A stretch of DNA of 64,000 nucleotides from Clostridiales bacterium NK3B98 (lineage in GTDB: Bacteria; Bacillota; Clostridia; Oscillospirales; Oscillospiraceae): NCBI GenBank assembly GCA_000421005.1, contig ATWA01000008.1:18935-82934 (forward strand). The letters are read 5' to 3'. This document shows positions 41,391 through 50,605 of this stretch, piece by piece. Every line of letters begins with the position of its first letter. The stretch's first letter is position 1. Both the position numbers and the translations under genes were made by a program. The notes below the pieces were generated by a model, which made no database searches, was not told where the DNA came from, and worked only from the letters and a program-made list of their open reading frames with translations.

Positions 41391-41672
41391 TCATTCTGTT
41401 TCATCTGTCTGTTCGCACTTGTTCCTGACATACGCCTGCAGGGGCATATTACGATCTAAGACTGCATTGGCAGGCGTCTTCCCGTAGTAGCGCAGCTCAT
41501 TCAGCAGGAGCTAAAAATTCGGCACGATAGGGCCATTTGCACGAGTTTTAGAGTCACCGTCACGGAGGCGAAGGCCACTTGTATAATGAGTGCAGCACAT
41601 GTAACTGCCTGCTGTGTCTGCTGTTGTCAGCGGCGGCTGGATGATCGCCACAGCGGGCCGAGTATGGTCTGT
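41391..41672 (-). pseudogene. Coding remnant of unknown family in the gap before the polysaccharide locus
   Basis: The gap 41255-41812 has no intact gene. One minus frame between stops at 41673 and 41391 stays open except for a TAG at 41511. Its last 37 codons read like real protein: LLLNELRYYGKTPANAV, then LDRNMPLQAYVRNKCEQ. I do not recognise the family; a mobile-element protein is possible. No start codon or ribosome site is seen. The rest of the gap shows nothing else I can support. Confidence 0.4.
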
Positions 41673-41812
41673 TTATAGAGTGCTGTAAAATCTCACTTTG
41701 CAAGCAGAAAGACCAGATCCCGGTATTGGAGCGTTTCCCGTAAATGAAGATCAAAGAGGCGGTGCTTAGCGCCTATTACTGTTTTGAAATGCTAATCCAT
41801 TCACTTTCTCTA

Positions 41813-43765
41813 TTATATTTCTTTCAGTGCATCAAAAAGCGGCTCCATTGCTTTCACAATCCGCGTTTTGTCATAGTGCGGTTTCATGCGGGACAGTTCT
41901 TCCATGATCTGCGGCATCTCACTGACAGTATCCGCAAACCGGATGTAACCAAGATCTTTCAACCACTCATAGCATCCGCGCATTTTATAGCTCCTGCTGT
42001 CCAACACAATGCAGGGTGTTTCGGTGATCGCGGCAAAAATCATTCCGTTCAGCCGATCAGTCACCACGAGCTCGGCAGATAAAAACTCTTCAAGCTTTTT
42101 CCTGACTGCCTGTTCTCTCTGTTCAGGGCTTATCTGGCCCTCAATGACAGTATCCGTCTTTTGAATATCCGGGTAGCGTTCAGAAATATGCCTATATAGA
42201 AGCCCGCGGTCAGTTTGAGAAATTGTCCGTTCCTTATCCCTGCGTAAGCACAGCAGTGCGCCGGAACGCACGGTATCCTGATTTGACACTTCCAGCAGCA
42301 TCACAATATCCGGTACAAGCTCCACATGCACCTTGGGCATATATTTTTTCATAAAATCATAGCTGTACCGCTCTCTCACGAATACTGTAAGATTCGGGTG
42401 AGATTCATAAGCCAGCTTTGAATGATTAAAAAATTCCCGTCCATCCGGTGTTTCCAGATCAAAGAATATCGTCTGAGGAAAAATAATCGTTTTATTCTTT
42501 TGAAAGACCCGGAGTGTATTTCGTATTCTTTTTTCTTTCTCCGGCCAAAGGGCGCCGAGATATCCACCGCCGTTTATTAAAACTGTCTTTCCTTGTGGTG
42601 TTAGCCTTGCGCACACTTCCTCAATTCCCTCACTCCACGGAAAATCCAGGCAGGAAATACTCTGTTGCCGCAGCATCTCAAGCTCAGCCAGTGCAATGGC
42701 ATGGTCGCCAAGATTTCCATATAAAGGTGCCTGAAACAGGACACACTGGTTATGCAGGATATGAAAGCCATACTTTGCTAACATTGGAATCTTTTTCAGG
42801 GCTTTCCATATTATTTGAATACGTCCCAGTATTGGATTACTGTTTGCATAGGCATTCCAGTCAAAGCCCCTGTTCCAAATGGATATCCACCCATATTGCC
42901 TGTACTTTTTCAGGACCATGGCCATTCGCCTTTGCAGTTGTTTAACATGTATCTCCGTCCCGGGCATGTCGTCTGATTCCATGATGCGTGTCTGTGCGTT
43001 CAGGCAATTTCTCAGCCAAGAGCGCAAACGATTTTGTGCTATATCTTCATAGCCATGCAGAATGAAAAAATCGACCTGCTCCTCAATCCCATCCAAAGCA
43101 TCCAGGCGTTTCAGCGACCATTTTCCCCGTGTAATACCGTCCTCATTCTGATAATATGCGTAAATCGGTTTCTCAACCAACGAGACAGTATCATATTGAA
43201 ACAAGAGCTTATACGTTGTAAACTCATCTTCATGTATTCTCCCCACCGGGAATCTGATCCCGTAGAGCGCCTTCATATCAATCAGCTTTCCCCACGCAAC
43301 TATTGCATTGGTAGGATCATGGAGAAAAAAACTATCCGTTTTCCAGACAGATGATTTAGCATCATTGATTTCAGGAAGTCCTTCCCCGTTGGTACGTATA
43401 AAGCAGCCTATGGATATTCTTGTTTTATTATCGACGTTGGCTTTGAGAAGTATATTCAGATAATCAGGATGTACCCAATCGTCACTGTCAATAAACGTCA
43501 GCCACTGGCTGTCGCTGTTGGCAAAGGCCCAGTCGATTCCTGCGTTGCGGGCAGCCGACAAGCCTCTGTTCTCTTGATGAACGACGTGGATACGATCGTC
43601 TGTGTTTGCATAATCATCACAGATTGCACCGCAACCATCCGGAGAGCCATCATCCACCAGAACAAGCGCAAAATCTGTATAAGTCTGCGAAAGAATACTA
43701 TCCACGCAGCGGCGTAAAAACGATTCAACTTTATAGACGGGGACGATCACACATATTTCGGGCAT
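41813..43765 (-). CDS. GT2 glycosyltransferase fused to a polysaccharide pyruvyl transferase
   Basis: A 650-residue, two-domain protein. Residues 1-330 form a GT2 (GT-A fold) enzyme with VIVPVYKVESFLRRCVDSIL, VLVDDGSPDG, and FIDSDDW as the metal-binding DxD region. Residues about 350-650 form a polysaccharide pyruvyl transferase with LYGNLGDHAIALAE, LINGGGYLGALWP and TDRLNGMIFAAI. The product could be a sugar added to the repeat unit and then capped with a pyruvate ketal, which adds negative charge. Last gene of the polysaccharide locus, 22 bases after the preceding gene. Its DNA is fairly AT-rich. Confidence 0.85.
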   Translation of the reverse strand: MPEICVIVPVYKVESFLRRCVDSILSQTYTDFALVLVDDGSPDGCGAICDDYANTDDRIHVVHQENRGLSAARNAGIDWAFANSDSQWLTFIDSDDWVHPDYLNILLKANVDNKTRISIGCFIRTNGEGLPEINDAKSSVWKTDSFFLHDPTNAIVAWGKLIDMKALYGIRFPVGRIHEDEFTTYKLLFQYDTVSLVEKPIYAYYQNEDGITRGKWSLKRLDALDGIEEQVDFFILHGYEDIAQNRLRSWLRNCLNAQTRIMESDDMPGTEIHVKQLQRRMAMVLKKYRQYGWISIWNRGFDWNAYANSNPILGRIQIIWKALKKIPMLAKYGFHILHNQCVLFQAPLYGNLGDHAIALAELEMLRQQSISCLDFPWSEGIEEVCARLTPQGKTVLINGGGYLGALWPEKEKRIRNTLRVFQKNKTIIFPQTIFFDLETPDGREFFNHSKLAYESHPNLTVFVRERYSYDFMKKYMPKVHVELVPDIVMLLEVSNQDTVRSGALLCLRRDKERTISQTDRGLLYRHISERYPDIQKTDTVIEGQISPEQREQAVRKKLEEFLSAELVVTDRLNGMIFAAITETPCIVLDSRSYKMRGCYEWLKDLGYIRFADTVSEMPQIMEELSRMKPHYDKTRIVKAMEPLFDALKEI

Positions 43766-43787
43766 CTTGCTAAACCACCATTCAGGA

Positions 43788-46508
43788 TTATTCTATATCC
43801 GGCAAGGCCAGGATCTTCTCCATTACCCGCTTACAATTATCATGGTCATTGAACGCGAAGAAGCGGTCAATGCGCTCCCGGTATTGATCCTTTAATTTGC
43901 ATCCGTTTGCGGCATATTCGATGATGAGATCAATTAAATGTTCAAGATCATATGCAACCTCGCCAAATCCGTCGCGTTCATAGTCAAAGTAGCCCTTTTT
44001 ATAGTGTTCCGAAAAGAATGTGTCTCTGTCAAACTGGCAATAGATAACAGGCTTCCTCAGATAGGCAAAATCAAATACAGCTGATGAATAATCCGTTACC
44101 ACAAGATTGCTCACCGCATAGACATCACGATAGCTTGTGTCCCAGGTCAAAAATGTGACCCGTGGATCATGATGAAATTTATCTAAATACGGCTGAATAT
44201 CAGGGTGCGGAAAAAACTGCAGCGTGTACCCGTATTGCGCTAACACAGAAAGAAGTCTGTCTGAATTGAGCAGCTTATCGTAAAAGGAATAATAATCCTG
44301 TTGTTCAAATTTTTCTTTTATTGAACGAATCCCAGTCTTTCCGTCGTGTATCCCCGTCAGGTATCGTCTCCAGGTCGGCATGATAGTTATTATGTTTTTC
44401 TCATTCTGGTACAGTCTGTCATACCGCGGAAACCCGGTCAACCATACTTCATCATCACTGTAGCCGTAATTTCCCTCTATGATTGATTTCCATTCAGGCT
44501 GGGCTGCAGTAACAAATCCGGATATATTTTGGTTATATCTCTGAAGCCATTCAGAAACATCATCCTTTGTTATACCATGCTGCAAAAACACAAAATGATG
44601 ATGCCCCGTCAAATCGCGCAGCCCGTCATTATAACCCCTGAACATAACGTCATCAGCATGGGAAGATATCGTCACGTCACTCACAAGATGCAGCAGCTTA
44701 TGACGGAAGGACATTGCGCTGACACACTCACCGATTTTTCTCATCCGTGCATAATCCTTGCTGTTCTTGTGAATGGCAAAGATTACGCGCGTATTTTTTG
44801 GCTTGTGATCTATGATGTAGCGAAACATAGCCTCGCCATTGTCATCCGCCTTCATCACACGGTCTGAGACAATCCAGAGCTTTCGGCGTTTCATGGGCTT
44901 GACAAGGTGACAATATAGCCGTCCGAAAACTGCCTTTCGTCCACCACGCAGATTTTTTTGCCAGATTTCATGCAGGAACCTGCATTCACGGGCGGTTCTG
45001 TCTGTCCATCCCGGTCTTTGTGCTATGACAAGATGATTGTCAGTAAAGGTGACCATCCGGTTACCTAACAAAGCATACGCATTTTGATAAACATCCGAGA
45101 CAGGGAAAAAATCACCAAACTCGATATTTTTCCTAACGATCAACAGCCCATCCATCAAAACCGCAGGAATAACCCAGTGGCAAAGCTCATCTAGCAAAAA
45201 GGTCGCCTTGAACCCGACTGTATAGCCGATTGTGTTTTTCAGTATCTTTAACTCAACATTTGGGCTGCTCGTGGTTTCACAGCTTATCACCACATCGTTC
45301 ACAATCAGGACAGGCTCGACTGCAGTCGTCAGCGTTCCGTAGATGGTATGATAACCCTCCAGCGTACATTTGTTTTCATGCTTATCAATTGTCAGAAATG
45401 CAAACACCGTCGTCATATCCGAAACAGCTGATGCAAGAGTGTCTCCAAAAAGGAGTTCCATGTCTCCTGCTTTTATGTTCTTATTTGCAGAATCAACATA
45501 TCTCCCTTCGCAATCAACGTCTTGAACCCTGGGATTAGAGCCATATTTAAGTGATATCAAATACGTTTTTTGCAAGCTGTCAAGAAAGTGTTGATGGAGA
45601 ATCACATCATCGTCGATCTGTTTCGTGATTTCGCAAAGCAGATGCATGTAATTCTGTTCTTCCTGTGGTGTCAGAACGTTGATAGGAATATGCTTCTGTA
45701 TCCATCGCCACTGTAAATCGTACATTACTTCGTTTTGAACAAACTTGGGGATGTATCCGTATTTTGTTTTTGCCGTATGCAAAGCCCATCTTGAAAAATG
45801 ATTCAGGCAGGGAATGTACCATTCTATTTTATTGAATGAAGATTGAATCGCGCTCTCCTCGCCTGATGACCGTTTTCGATACCAATATGTTGTGTTTTTT
45901 ACCAAACCCAGTCTCATTTTTCTGAGGAGAATCGTTAGTGCAAATTTTGCATCCTCTGCATATCTGAGACCAGTATCAAACATTATTCCATTATCGACAG
46001 CTTCCGCTTTGACAAAGGATGCGTTCACGGCCATATTTATAACGAAAGGGTATTCAAACAGACTCAAAACATCCACGTCAAAACCGAACTTCTCATTTTG
46101 GAAATGCTCACCATGATCTCTGTCGAAAAAACGCATCGGAATTGCGGCGACATCGGTTTCTTCTCCGTGCTGTTTAAAAAAGTCATAGACCTTTTGAAAT
46201 GCGTCACGGCCCATTTTGTCGTCACTGTCCATAAAGTTTACATACCGTCCTTTAATGTGTGACAGTCCGGCATTGCGCGCAGAAGACACACCGCCGTTTT
46301 CTTTATGGATAACGACTATATTATCGGGATATTTCTTTTTGTATTCATCGCAGATCGCTCCGCTTTTGTCTTTTGAACCATCATCCACCAGGATCAGCTG
46401 GATGCGCTTAAAGCCAATTGTCTGATGAATCAGGCTGTCTATTGCCTCGCACAGAAACGGCTCGGTATTATAAACAGCCATTACTACTGAAAAATCATAA
46501 TTGTCCAT
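43788..46508 (-). CDS. GT2 glycosyltransferase fused to a CDP-glycerol glycerophosphotransferase
   Basis: A 906-residue, two-domain protein. The N-terminal GT2 domain (about 1-330) has SVVMAVYNTEPFLCEAIDSL, LVDDGSKDKSG and NFMDSDDK. The C-terminal TagB/TagF-type domain (about 540-900) has LWIVSDRVMKADDNGEAMF, FLQHGITKDDVSEW, ITIMPTWRRYL and VTDYSSAVFDFAYLRKPVIY. TagF-type enzymes add glycerol phosphate from CDP-glycerol, so the polymer is probably teichoic-acid-like or carries glycerol-phosphate side groups. No tagD (CDP-glycerol synthesis) is in the window. Confidence 0.88.
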   Translation of the reverse strand: MDNYDFSVVMAVYNTEPFLCEAIDSLIHQTIGFKRIQLILVDDGSKDKSGAICDEYKKKYPDNIVVIHKENGGVSSARNAGLSHIKGRYVNFMDSDDKMGRDAFQKVYDFFKQHGEETDVAAIPMRFFDRDHGEHFQNEKFGFDVDVLSLFEYPFVINMAVNASFVKAEAVDNGIMFDTGLRYAEDAKFALTILLRKMRLGLVKNTTYWYRKRSSGEESAIQSSFNKIEWYIPCLNHFSRWALHTAKTKYGYIPKFVQNEVMYDLQWRWIQKHIPINVLTPQEEQNYMHLLCEITKQIDDDVILHQHFLDSLQKTYLISLKYGSNPRVQDVDCEGRYVDSANKNIKAGDMELLFGDTLASAVSDMTTVFAFLTIDKHENKCTLEGYHTIYGTLTTAVEPVLIVNDVVISCETTSSPNVELKILKNTIGYTVGFKATFLLDELCHWVIPAVLMDGLLIVRKNIEFGDFFPVSDVYQNAYALLGNRMVTFTDNHLVIAQRPGWTDRTARECRFLHEIWQKNLRGGRKAVFGRLYCHLVKPMKRRKLWIVSDRVMKADDNGEAMFRYIIDHKPKNTRVIFAIHKNSKDYARMRKIGECVSAMSFRHKLLHLVSDVTISSHADDVMFRGYNDGLRDLTGHHHFVFLQHGITKDDVSEWLQRYNQNISGFVTAAQPEWKSIIEGNYGYSDDEVWLTGFPRYDRLYQNEKNIITIMPTWRRYLTGIHDGKTGIRSIKEKFEQQDYYSFYDKLLNSDRLLSVLAQYGYTLQFFPHPDIQPYLDKFHHDPRVTFLTWDTSYRDVYAVSNLVVTDYSSAVFDFAYLRKPVIYCQFDRDTFFSEHYKKGYFDYERDGFGEVAYDLEHLIDLIIEYAANGCKLKDQYRERIDRFFAFNDHDNCKRVMEKILALPDIE

Positions 46509-46516
46509 AACACTTA

Positions 46517-47527
46517 TTAACCTTTCTTTAGAAAATGTCTGCTGTCTGGGTTATCAACAGTTTTTATCCATGCGATGCGGGTAGTCCGATATATGCATAC
46601 GTTAATCCAAAACAGAATTGATTTGATTTTTTCTTTTTTCGTTAAATCTGGTATGGTAATGGATTTTTGAAAGATAGCTGAATAATCATTGTGTATTTTA
46701 TTTGCAACTGAAGAATAATCATTGCTCTGTAATTTCCAGTCAATCACTCTCCAGAAAACACCCCGCAAAAAAATGCGCTCAGCATATTGAGCATCTTGTG
46801 GGTGTGTTCTATAGGTGTATTTTAATAGTTCTGTAATCGCCTCTATCCAATCATTGATGCTTTGCTCTGAGGCGCTGTTCATAATACTGCCATCACGCCA
46901 AAAGTAATAGTACTGTATAGATGTACTACAAGCGCATATATTTAGATTATCAAATAAATATGGAATAGTAAACAATTCTTCAAATAGTTTTCCTTTTGGA
47001 AATTTTTTATCATGAAAAATCTCTTTTTTAAACAATCTTCCACATGCAGAATAATTGAGCTGTTTTTCTTTCAGTAATTCTCTAAAGATTTCTTCGCCAG
47101 TGAATACTGTTATATCATTACTAGAATGCGTGTAAACAGGCTCAATTGTATATACTGTTTTAAAGGAAATAGCGGATACATCCGCTCTATACTGTGTAAT
47201 TGCATTTATAAGTATTTCCAGGTATTCTCTCCCGACATAATCATCTGAATCAACAAACGTCACATAGTCGCCCTGCATTCGTTCAAGACCATAGTTTCTT
47301 GCGTCCGATAACCCGCCGTTTGGCTTATGAAATACCTTTATGTGTTCATCTTTTTTTGAGTATTGGTCACATATTTGTCCTGATCTATCAGTTGAACCAT
47401 CATCAATTAATAGCACTTCCATCTCGCTGTATGTCTGATTCAAAAGGCTATCAATACACCTAGATAGATAATACTCGACATTATAGACAGGAACTATAAC
47501 ACTGATCACTTGCTTAAAGACCTCCAT
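46517..47527 (-). CDS. GT2 glycosyltransferase
   Basis: A 336-residue GT2 enzyme with ISVIVPVYNVEYYLSRCIDS, LIDDGSTDRSG, GGLSDARNYGLE and TFVDSDDYVGREY. The sugar cannot be told. I chose the ATG at 47527, five bases after the previous stop; a GTG ten codons upstream is the alternative, and neither has a strong ribosome site, so translation is probably coupled. This is the most AT-rich gene of the locus and may be a recent import. Confidence 0.88.
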   Translation of the reverse strand: MEVFKQVISVIVPVYNVEYYLSRCIDSLLNQTYSEMEVLLIDDGSTDRSGQICDQYSKKDEHIKVFHKPNGGLSDARNYGLERMQGDYVTFVDSDDYVGREYLEILINAITQYRADVSAISFKTVYTIEPVYTHSSNDITVFTGEEIFRELLKEKQLNYSACGRLFKKEIFHDKKFPKGKLFEELFTIPYLFDNLNICACSTSIQYYYFWRDGSIMNSASEQSINDWIEAITELLKYTYRTHPQDAQYAERIFLRGVFWRVIDWKLQSNDYSSVANKIHNDYSAIFQKSITIPDLTKKEKIKSILFWINVCIYRTTRIAWIKTVDNPDSRHFLKKG

Positions 47528-47532
47528 AATTT

Positions 47533-48441
47533 TTAGAACCCTACAGCATCGACACACTCAATTTGCGGGTTAAAAAGCAATCCCATCACCATCTGTTTCA
47601 CGATAATCCAACAACGTTTTATCCGGTGGTCCTTTGCCTGAAGAATGCAGCATAAAAGATTTTTCCCGCACTTGGCGAAGTAATAACCGAACCCTTTGAT
47701 CCCTTCCTTACGGTACAAATAGTTTTCGTTTCTGAACGCATAATTGTATCTGTCCAACCGCTCCGCGTTGTCTGTTGCTATGTTGCTGCCGCCGTTTTCC
47801 TTCATTGCGTGAATCACGCGGCTTTGCCCGGCAACAAACGAGGGGCACCCTCCGCGCACCGCAATGCGGCGCGTGTATTCGATATCATCCCCCCAGATGA
47901 AGAACTCCTTGATCGGCAGACCAAAACGTTTCACCGTCTCTGTTCGCAGGAACAGTGACACAAAAGTTGCCTGTTCTGCCTGGACAAGGCCATATTTCAT
48001 ATATGGGCTATATTCGTAAAAACTTTTTTTAAGCTTCTGCCGATTCATTTTGCACTCATTTCCATCCGTCCAGAGTGCAACGCTTGACAGCCAGCCATAT
48101 TTCCCTTCAAGTACTTTATCAGCCTCCAAGAGCTTTTCCAGTGTCTCAGGCTCCGCCAGGCAGTCGTCATCCATGACCCAGAGATATTCATAGCCGCTCA
48201 TAGCCGCCTGTTTCATTCCGTAGTTGAAACCGCCTGCGCCGCCGAGGTTTTCACCCGTGTCAAAGTACAGGATCGCCTTTGTTTCAATATAGGGCCGGAG
48301 AACTTCCATCGTGCCGTCGGTGCTGTGATTGTCAATAACCAGAATATCCGGGACAACTGTGCCATGCAGGATTCTTTCAATGCACTGGCAAAGCAGGTCT
48401 TTTCGATTATAAGTTACAATGACCGCTTCAACATTGCTCAT
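47533..48441 (-). CDS. GT2 glycosyltransferase, rhamnosyl/galactofuranosyl type
   Basis: A 302-residue GT2 enzyme with VEAVIVTYNRKDLLCQCIE, VIDNHSTDGTMEVL, ENLGGAGGFNYGM and LWVMDDDC. The GGAGGFNYGM stretch and the MDDD motif are typical of rhamnosyl- or galactofuranosyl-transferase-like enzymes. I chose the ATG at 48441, which overlaps the previous stop by four bases (ATGA). Its base composition is closer to the genome than that of the downstream genes. Confidence 0.85.
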   Translation of the reverse strand: MSNVEAVIVTYNRKDLLCQCIERILHGTVVPDILVIDNHSTDGTMEVLRPYIETKAILYFDTGENLGGAGGFNYGMKQAAMSGYEYLWVMDDDCLAEPETLEKLLEADKVLEGKYGWLSSVALWTDGNECKMNRQKLKKSFYEYSPYMKYGLVQAEQATFVSLFLRTETVKRFGLPIKEFFIWGDDIEYTRRIAVRGGCPSFVAGQSRVIHAMKENGGSNIATDNAERLDRYNYAFRNENYLYRKEGIKGFGYYFAKCGKNLLCCILQAKDHRIKRCWIIVKQMVMGLLFNPQIECVDAVGF

Positions 48442-49223
48442 CCGTCCATCTTCCCGCCTTTCAGCTTGCGCAGCACAAACGCCGCACCTTTTTTCAGCCA
48501 GTGTTGGTTCTCGAGAAACATATAGGGGATCTCCCGATATCGGATACCGTTGGTCTCCAGCCACACGTCCAGCAGCCGCTCGGCCACGAAACCGAAAACA
48601 CGACGGTCGTTGGCGTTATAATCGGATATGTCCAGTCGCTTCTCCAGCTCGAACAGTATCTCAAACAGCCAGGTGCAATACCGACTTGCAAGCTCCCACT
48701 TCATAATGAACATGTTGAACCGATGACCAGAGGTTCGCTTCATCACTGCGTCAAAGGTCTTGAGGTATTCTGGGAAACGCTCTGTGATAATCTGCCGGGT
48801 GACGTCAAGGTCTACTGCATGGTGGGCATGGGCATACTGGCTGTAGTTCGTCTCTATCCAGTAATGCCTTCTGGCTGGCACCAGCACATCCGCTTCCGCC
48901 AGCAGGGCCGCAGCCTGCAGCCCTGTCAGAATATTTCCACGGTTCTTTGTAAAGCGCTTCAAGCAAAAATGGCGGCGGTAGTGGACGAGACCCAGAGCTG
49001 CGCAGTCCAGATTCTTCCAAGCCCAATAAAGGCCTGTCAGCTCACAATAGCAGGCATTTTTTTCGGATATATTGTCCCCGCTATCATCACATGCCCAGCC
49101 GAGCTTTGGCTTTCCCGCCGCACCCACCTGCAACGGCAGATATGCTGCGTCCGCTGGCATCCAGTAGGGCTTGTGCGCCGCCACTATGATGCGGATTCCC
49201 CCGTTGTCCAGCTTTTTTTCCAC
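48438..49223 (-). CDS. DUF4422 glycosyltransferase-like protein
   Basis: A 261-residue protein with IIVAAHKPYWMP, CELTGLYWAWKN, GLVHYRRHF, SGHRFNMFIMKWELASRY and MFLENQHW. This pattern defines the DUF4422 family, found in capsule and exopolysaccharide clusters and thought to be glycosyltransferases. It starts 21 bases after the priming transferase and overlaps the next gene by four bases. Confidence 0.85.
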   Translation of the reverse strand: MEKKLDNGGIRIIVAAHKPYWMPADAAYLPLQVGAAGKPKLGWACDDSGDNISEKNACYCELTGLYWAWKNLDCAALGLVHYRRHFCLKRFTKNRGNILTGLQAAALLAEADVLVPARRHYWIETNYSQYAHAHHAVDLDVTRQIITERFPEYLKTFDAVMKRTSGHRFNMFIMKWELASRYCTWLFEILFELEKRLDISDYNANDRRVFGFVAERLLDVWLETNGIRYREIPYMFLENQHWLKKGAAFVLRKLKGGKMDG

Positions 49224-49243
49224 GCAGCGAACCTCCCACCGGT

Positions 49244-50593
49244 TTATTCTTCGTTGTTCTTCATGCCGCCGAACAGCGTCCGGAACAGGATCAGAATATC
49301 AAGCCAGACGCTCCAATGATCGATGTACCATAAGTCCAGCTCTATGCGCTTGGTGATATCCGTGTCGCCGCGGTAGCCGTTGACCTGTGCCCAGCCGGTA
49401 ATTCCAGGCTTAACCTGGTGCTTGACCATGTAAAGCGGGATCTCCTCCCGAAATTTTTCCACAAAATGCGGCAGCTCCGGTCTGGGACCGACAAGGCTCA
49501 TGTCCCCGCATAGCACGTTCCAAAGCTGTGGCAGCTCGTCCAGACTGGTTTTGCGCAAAAATGCGCCGAATTTTGTCCGTCTGTCATCCTGTACTGTTGA
49601 CCATGCGGTATCCGCACGGTCGTTGACCCGCATACTGCGGAATTTCAGCATTTGAAATTTCCGCCGTCGGTAGCCTACGCGCACTTGACGGAACAGAACC
49701 GGGCCGGGACTTGAAAGCCTGACGCCCATAGCAATAAAAAGCAGCAAAGGGCTCAGCCCGACTAATCCCAGCGCACTGGCTGCAACATCGAACAGACGCT
49801 TCAGCAACGCCCATCCGATATTCTCAAGCCGGTTGGCACGCATGTCGATCAGTTTGCAGCTCCCCACGGTCTCAATGATTGGATGGGCAGGCATAATATT
49901 ATTATAAAACGGTACCACCATATACTTTACGCCGTTTTTCTCGCACAGAGAAATCAAATCCGTAATATAGTGATACTCCTCCGCCTCAAGGGCGATTACC
50001 GCCTCATCAATATCTGGCCGTGCAAGCGCAGCCACGACCTTGTCCATTTCTGCGGGAGAGACGCACATATCAATGTGCAATCCCAGCTCCGGCGCAGCCG
50101 CCACATCCGAGCTGTACTGTCCAGCCAGTTGTCCGCTGCCGATCAAAATCTCGTGCTTAATATTATAACCATTGGCACGCATCCGATTGAACAGCAGACG
50201 CATGACGATGTATTTACCGCCCAAAAGCGCAAGCGTCATCAAATAAAACAGCAGGAGCACTCCGCGGGAAAATTCCTCCAGCCGGAACACATACAGCAAA
50301 GCGGAGATACCCAATACTGAAACGGATACTGTCACAAACAGCACTGAAAGCTTCCAGCGGAGCTGGCGTGTACGCTGCGTATTATAAAATCCCCCCAGCA
50401 TCAGGAGCAGAATCAGCGCCAACGCACAAACCGCCGACAGGCGCAGCATCCGTGTGCTCAGCGCCATGTTGTCCGGTCTGCCGCCCATGAGAACCAGTCG
50501 AATATGGGAAGCTGCCATATAGGCAAAAACGACCAGAGTGTAATCCAGCAGCGCATTTATTCGGTTCAGGAACGCTTGGTTTTGCTTAATCAT
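49244..50593 (-). CDS. Polyprenyl-phosphate sugar phosphotransferase (priming enzyme)
   Basis: Starts polysaccharide assembly by moving a sugar-phosphate to undecaprenyl phosphate. The 449-residue protein has four or five N-terminal membrane helices, a CoA-binding-like middle domain (about 140-245) and the C-terminal bacterial sugar transferase domain. That domain has KRLFDVAASALGLVGLSPLL, RVGYRRRKFQMLKFRSM, FLRKTSLDELPQLWNVL, DMSLVGPRPE and KPGITGWAQVNGYRG. The layout is that of the WcaJ/CpsE group; the sugar (glucose, galactose or an amino sugar) is unknown. Confidence 0.93.
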   Translation of the reverse strand: MIKQNQAFLNRINALLDYTLVVFAYMAASHIRLVLMGGRPDNMALSTRMLRLSAVCALALILLLMLGGFYNTQRTRQLRWKLSVLFVTVSVSVLGISALLYVFRLEEFSRGVLLLFYLMTLALLGGKYIVMRLLFNRMRANGYNIKHEILIGSGQLAGQYSSDVAAAPELGLHIDMCVSPAEMDKVVAALARPDIDEAVIALEAEEYHYITDLISLCEKNGVKYMVVPFYNNIMPAHPIIETVGSCKLIDMRANRLENIGWALLKRLFDVAASALGLVGLSPLLLFIAMGVRLSSPGPVLFRQVRVGYRRRKFQMLKFRSMRVNDRADTAWSTVQDDRRTKFGAFLRKTSLDELPQLWNVLCGDMSLVGPRPELPHFVEKFREEIPLYMVKHQVKPGITGWAQVNGYRGDTDITKRIELDLWYIDHWSVWLDILILFRTLFGGMKNNEE

Positions 50594-50605
50594 TGGTATC
50601 TGTGT

